Origin: Massilia sp. Se16.2.3
Lineage (GTDB): Bacteria; Pseudomonadota; Gammaproteobacteria; Burkholderiales; Burkholderiaceae_D
Assembly: GCF_014171595.1 (NCBI RefSeq)
Contig: NZ_CP050451.1
Span: 5,084,001-5,148,000, forward strand
Length of the DNA stretch: 64,000 nt
Reading direction: 5' to 3'
Shown here piece by piece: positions 60,577-64,000 of the stretch. A program made the translations under genes and the position numbers. The stretch's first letter is position 1, and each line of letters starts with the position of its first letter. The notes under the pieces are model-generated. The model had not been told where the DNA came from. It did not search any database and was given only the letters and a program-made list of their open reading frames with translations.

Positions 60577-61941
60577 GTGCAAAGAACACTGTTATTCAAG
60601 ATCCTCACCATCGTTGGGCTCATCCTGCTCATCTGCGTGCCGCTGACCATGATCGAGAACATGATCGAGACCCGCAGCGCCTACCGGGCCGAGGCCGTCG
60701 AGAGCGTCGCCAGCAGTTCGGTGCGCGAGCAGACGGTCGTCGGCCCGGTCCTGGTCATCCAGTACACCGATGACTACGAAGAAAAGGTCGACACCGGCGA
60801 TCCCGCGGGCAAGGCCGTCGTCAACCGTTCGGTGCAGCGCGAACACCTGGTCTTCCCGAACGATTTGCAAATCAACGGCAAGATCGACACCTTCAAGCGC
60901 AAGCGCGGCATCTTCAATGTGCTCTACTACAAGGGCGTGCACGAGATGGCGGGCGAATTCACGGTGCCGAATGAATCCGTGCTGCCGCGCGCCACGACGG
61001 GTTCGCGCATCACGGTCAACAGCGCCAAAATCGCCGTCGGCATCGACGACGTGCGCGGCGTGCAGCGCACCCCCAAGCTGAACTGGGACGGCACCGAGAT
61101 TGGATTTCGCCAGGGTACGGGCCTGCGTTCCCTGCCCAGCGGCCTGCATGCGAACCTGGCGCGCATCTCGCTCGATTCGGCCGACAAGCCGATCCGCTTC
61201 CACTTCAGCCTGGCCCTGGACGGGACCGAGCAGCAGCACATCGTCCCGGTCGGGAACAACAACCGCCTGACCATCGCGTCGAACTGGCCGCACCCCGCAT
61301 TCGGCGGACAGTTCCTGCCGATGCCGGAGGAACAGCCGCAGTCCAGCCCGGGCTTTCGCCGCAGCTGGAACATCTCGAACGTCTCGAACAATTCGCAGGC
61401 GCAGCTGGTCGAGCTGGAACGCGCGCCGCAGCGAAGGACCACGGCGCGAACGCGTCCGCATATCGACGCGGTCAGCATCGCCTTCATCGAACCGGTCGAT
61501 GTCTACACGCTGTCGGCGCGCGCCACCAAGTACGGCCTGCTGTTCGTCGCACTGACCTTCGCCGCCTTCTTCATGTTCGAGATCCTGAAGACCCTGCCGA
61601 TCCACCCGGTGCAGTACCTGCTGGTTGGCCTGGCGCTGGCGCTGTTCTTCCTGCTGCTCATCGCGCTGTCGGAGCACATCGCCTTCTGGCAGGCCTACCT
61701 GGTGGCCAGTGCGGCCTGCATCGTCCTGATCAGCTACTACCTGTCGGCCGTGCTCGCGGACTGGCGCCGCGGCGTGGGCTTCGCATGCGGCCTCACCGCC
61801 CTGTATGGTTCCCTGTACGGTTTGCTGGTATCCGAAAACAATGCGCTGGTGCTGGGCAGTCTGCTGCTGTTCGCCATCCTGGGTGCCATCATGGTCGCAA
61901 CGCGCAAGGTCAACTGGTACCAGATCGGCCAGGCGGCGTAA
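60577..61941 (+). CDS. creD: inner-membrane protein CreD
   Basis: A 454-residue protein. One N-terminal helix (FKILTIVGLILLICVPLTMI) precedes a large periplasmic domain (about 35-320), followed by five or six C-terminal helices with TLPIHPVQYLLVGLALALFF, the CreD hallmark. Start GTG 60577 with AAGGAG upstream. In E. coli creD is strongly induced by CreB and affects envelope and beta-lactam responses. A single TTCAC half-site (60507) lies upstream but not the full double site. Confidence 0.93.
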   Translation: MQRTLLFKILTIVGLILLICVPLTMIENMIETRSAYRAEAVESVASSSVREQTVVGPVLVIQYTDDYEEKVDTGDPAGKAVVNRSVQREHLVFPNDLQINGKIDTFKRKRGIFNVLYYKGVHEMAGEFTVPNESVLPRATTGSRITVNSAKIAVGIDDVRGVQRTPKLNWDGTEIGFRQGTGLRSLPSGLHANLARISLDSADKPIRFHFSLALDGTEQQHIVPVGNNNRLTIASNWPHPAFGGQFLPMPEEQPQSSPGFRRSWNISNVSNNSQAQLVELERAPQRRTTARTRPHIDAVSIAFIEPVDVYTLSARATKYGLLFVALTFAAFFMFEILKTLPIHPVQYLLVGLALALFFLLLIALSEHIAFWQAYLVASAACIVLISYYLSAVLADWRRGVGFACGLTALYGSLYGLLVSENNALVLGSLLLFAILGAIMVATRKVNWYQIGQAA

Positions 61942-61969
61942 GCGCAAACGGCGTCCTCGTGCAAGATCG

Positions 61970-61997
61970 GGCGCCGGCGCTGTTCCAGGCCGGCGCC
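61970..61997. terminator. GC-rich hairpin between convergent creD and the membrane protein gene
   Basis: GGCGCCGGC and GCCGGCGCC, perfect 9-bp stem, no T tract. A possible transcription barrier. Confidence 0.5.
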
Positions 61998-62017
61998 TTG
62001 CCATACCGGTCCTGGAT

Positions 62018-62722
62018 TCAGAAGGGGTAGAAGGTGATCACGCCCCAGGCACAGGCAAGCAGTACCGACAGCACCAGCAGGCGCAATGCCCCATTGGGCC
62101 GGAGGACGCCGACGTAGTTCAGCGCGATCGTGGTGACGTTCTTCTTGTGCTTGTTCAGCACATTCCACGAATTGAGCAGTTTCAGTGCGGCGAAGAGGCC
62201 GGTGCCTGTCGCAGTCGACAGCAGCACTACCCTGAACAGCGAAAAGACGTCGAGTTCGTTCAGCGTGATCTTCCGGTACACGACACCGATCGCGCCCATG
62301 GCGAGAGCGGCACCAATCGATACGGCGACATTGAAATACAGCGTCTTGCGGCTGCGGATTGCCGCGTCTTCCAGCTCGGCTTTCACCCGCTCGATCTTGT
62401 CGATCACAAGGGTCGATACCTCCTTCTTCGCCACCGCCAGGCGCTCATCGACCGTGCTCGCGATACGTTCGGCGGCATAATCGATCAGTGCCCGGATCTC
62501 GTCGCCGGTCATGCGGCGTTGATCGTGGATTTCCTGCGACAGGACCTTGATGTTGAGCTGCAGCTCGGCGCTCGCATCCCGCACGATCGTTCCGAGCTCA
62601 CCGCTGGCCTGGCTGATCGCACCGCTGATCATCGGGCTCACATTATTGTCCACAACCTCGCCGATGGCGGTTTTCACTTGGTCGAGTTCGCTCGACCAGT
62701 CCGTCTTGATGAACGCTACCAT
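62018..62722 (-). CDS. hypothetical coiled-coil membrane protein
   Basis: A 234-residue protein. The N-terminal 115 residues are amphipathic helix/coiled coil (SQASGELGTIVRDASAELQL, EVSTLVIDKIERVKAELEDA). Then come about three membrane segments (about 130-150, 163-182, 213-231). It has no known catalytic motif. It follows the next gene (63452-62760) by 37 bp on the minus strand, so they likely form an operon and act together. Confidence 0.7.
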   Translation of the reverse strand: MVAFIKTDWSSELDQVKTAIGEVVDNNVSPMISGAISQASGELGTIVRDASAELQLNIKVLSQEIHDQRRMTGDEIRALIDYAAERIASTVDERLAVAKKEVSTLVIDKIERVKAELEDAAIRSRKTLYFNVAVSIGAALAMGAIGVVYRKITLNELDVFSLFRVVLLSTATGTGLFAALKLLNSWNVLNKHKKNVTTIALNYVGVLRPNGALRLLVLSVLLACAWGVITFYPF

Positions 62723-62759
62723 GAATGCCGTCCTTGCCGGAATGTGCCCTCGATAGCGT

Positions 62760-63452
62760 TCATTTGGCCACCCTGTCGACCAGCACGTCGGTCAATTTCG
62801 CATGCGGGCCGACTCCGCCAACGTACATCTCCATTGCCGTCCTTGCCGCAACCGTTGCCTTGTCGATCAAATACTTGATGTTGTCGTCATTGACGCTCTT
62901 TGCCTCTTCTTTCGACTCGATGACGACATGCGGCTGGAATGCCGGTATCCCGTTGACGAGCAACTGGTATTGATACCCCGTCTGGGTCTCGTAGTCGTTC
63001 GTGAAGAAGCCTTCGTCCTTGACGATGCGAACATAGGGCCGGATCGACACGCTGAACAGTTTGGTTTGCATTTCGAACTCGCGTCGTGCGAACTCGCGCG
63101 CCTCGGCGGCTGCCTTGTCGCGCTCGGTCACGATCTCGGACTTGTGCGCCGACTCGAGCTTGATGCGCTCGACCAGGTAATCCTTTTCCCGATCCGAAAG
63201 ACCGGCAGCATGCCCCTCGCTGAAGGACTCGCTTCTGGCCTGTTTCAGGGCCTCGTGATGGCGCAGCTCGAGCTGGTTCCTCTCGTCGAGAGCCGTACGC
63301 TCGGTCAGGTGGACGGCTTTTTCAAGGTCGCGCACGGTAGCGTCGAGTTTGGCGATGTCGCGCCGCGCGTTCGCGCTCATTTTCGTGTGAAGCGCGTAAC
63401 TGAACAAGAATGCAAGAAAGGCCGAAGCGATGGCAATAAGGATGAGATCCAT
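62760..63452 (-). CDS. hypothetical membrane-anchored coiled-coil protein
   Basis: The 230-residue protein has an N-terminal membrane anchor (MDLILIAIASAFLAFLFSYA), then a long coiled coil (about 28-130; RRDIAKLDATVRDLEKAVHL). A C-terminal globular domain (SIRPYVRIVKDEGFFTNDYE, QYQLLVNGIPAFQPHVVIES) follows. The layout, anchor-coil-domain, resembles envelope or cytoskeletal scaffolds, but the family is not recognised. ATG 63452 gives a proper anchor; a longer frame was rejected. Confidence 0.7.
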   Translation of the reverse strand: MDLILIAIASAFLAFLFSYALHTKMSANARRDIAKLDATVRDLEKAVHLTERTALDERNQLELRHHEALKQARSESFSEGHAAGLSDREKDYLVERIKLESAHKSEIVTERDKAAAEAREFARREFEMQTKLFSVSIRPYVRIVKDEGFFTNDYETQTGYQYQLLVNGIPAFQPHVVIESKEEAKSVNDDNIKYLIDKATVAARTAMEMYVGGVGPHAKLTDVLVDRVAK

Positions 63453-63642
63453 GGAGTCGAAGAGAAAAGGTGGTACCCGAAAGCTGAGCGAGTTGCATTT
63501 TAGCAATATCCAGCAATTGGGACAACAAGCTTTTCTGCCCTTCGGACATGATGTCGCCGGCTTGTTGCGACAGGCACGCATGCCGCCCTGCGCCGCCAGT
63601 GCCAATCAATCAATCAAACGTGCGTATATGTAACCGTAAAAC

Positions 63643-63678
63643 AAAACGCCCGATGCAATGCACCGGGCGTTTTTTTTT
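63643..63678 (-). terminator. terminator of the cold-shock gene
   Basis: AAAACGCCCG and CGGGCGTTTT form the stem with A and T tracts on either side. It lies between the csp gene and the operon at 63452, both minus strand. Confidence 0.85.
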
Positions 63679-63792
63679 AAACAGATTTACCGGGTAGCGA
63701 AAAAGGCCATTACCCTGCGAATCTGTCTAGCACCAGACAAGAACTCCGCCCACGCTATCTGCGTGGTGCGCGCCTTGTTTAGCTATGGCTAT

Positions 63793-64000
63793 TTAAATGG
63801 GGCAGATATTTCCAGCTTTTTCGCCTTTTGGACCGGTCGAGCGCTCGAACGACACGCGCTGGTTTTCGGCCAGGCTCTTGAAGCCTTGCGACTGGATGTC
63901 CTGGAAGTGGGCGAACAAGTCCGCGCCGCCTGCGTCAGGGGTGATGAAGCCGAAGCCCTTGGCGTCATTGAACCATTTTACGGTGCCGGTTTGAGTAGTC
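63793..64000 (-). CDS. CspA family cold-shock protein (start at window edge)
   Basis: The frame reads [12 protein letters not shown] to the TAA at 63793, 69 residues. RNP1-like KGFGFITPD and RNP2-like LFAHFQDIQ (RNA/DNA binding) are present. The last base of the window (G on the minus strand) is most likely the third base of the ATG. The C-terminus [14 protein letters not shown] is typical apart from the Cys. Confidence 0.93.
   Translation of the reverse strand, partial: TTQTGTVKWFNDAKGFGFITPDAGGADLFAHFQDIQSQGFKSLAENQRVSFERSTGPKGEKAGNICPI

Overview
The window is a chromosomal stretch of a high-GC betaproteobacterium, most probably Oxalobacteraceae and close to Massilia, Duganella or Janthinobacterium. 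The inference rests on several features: zapB-zapA followed by 6S RNA, an aceE-aceF-lpdA operon whose LpdA carries its own lipoyl domain, a TIGR04438-type Trp-rich small protein, DUF5329 and DUF5063 proteins, and numerous short interspersed palindromes. No database search was run, so product names come from motif and family recognition.

Layout. 1-4087 (minus): a type VI secretion cassette of VgrG, a DUF4123 adaptor and the start of a DUF3304-like lipoprotein cut by the window edge. 4.3-13 kb: a small membrane protein, tRNA-Lys, yigZ, an MFS exporter, an HDOD protein, a repetitive BON-domain protein, an SDR, a secreted HExxH protein and a chemotaxis receptor. 13-20 kb: an M49-type peptidase, then a tripartite EmrAB/outer-membrane efflux operon with a divergent TetR regulator. 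20.7-27.2 kb: carotenoid cluster crtE-X-Y-I-B with crtZ convergent, the gene set for zeaxanthin glucosides. 27.3-30.5 kb: DUF2141, a beta-hydroxyacid dehydrogenase and a DUF5063 gene bracketed by REP-like repeats. 30.9-37.1 kb: the pyruvate dehydrogenase operon. 37.4-43.6 kb: folD, an M3 oligopeptidase, holC, a V-E-P repeat protein, a branched-chain amino-acid binding protein and a cytochrome c. 44-50 kb: a PAS histidine kinase, ilvD with a divergent LysR regulator, lgt and a TauE/SafE permease. 50-52.9 kb: a lower-GC patch with a MITE-like element, an ankyrin protein, rhodanese, an SdpR/SdpI-like pair and an EVE protein. 52.9-56.2 kb: 6S RNA, zapA, zapB and CIRCE-controlled groES-groEL. 56.3-64 kb: a UPF0158-like protein, DUF5329, an internally deleted alcohol dehydrogenase, a lipoprotein, creB-creC-creD, two coiled-coil membrane proteins and a cold-shock protein whose start codon lies at the window edge.

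An important caveat is that about 21 single-base frame breaks interrupt otherwise well-conserved genes. Most lie in G/C or A/T homopolymers, and restoring one base each time recovers a full-length protein. I read them mainly as consensus errors, but they are strikingly concentrated in the carotenoid cluster (about 10 in 6 kb versus about 11 in the remaining 58 kb). Frame-broken genes are given here as single CDS spans, with the break position stated.
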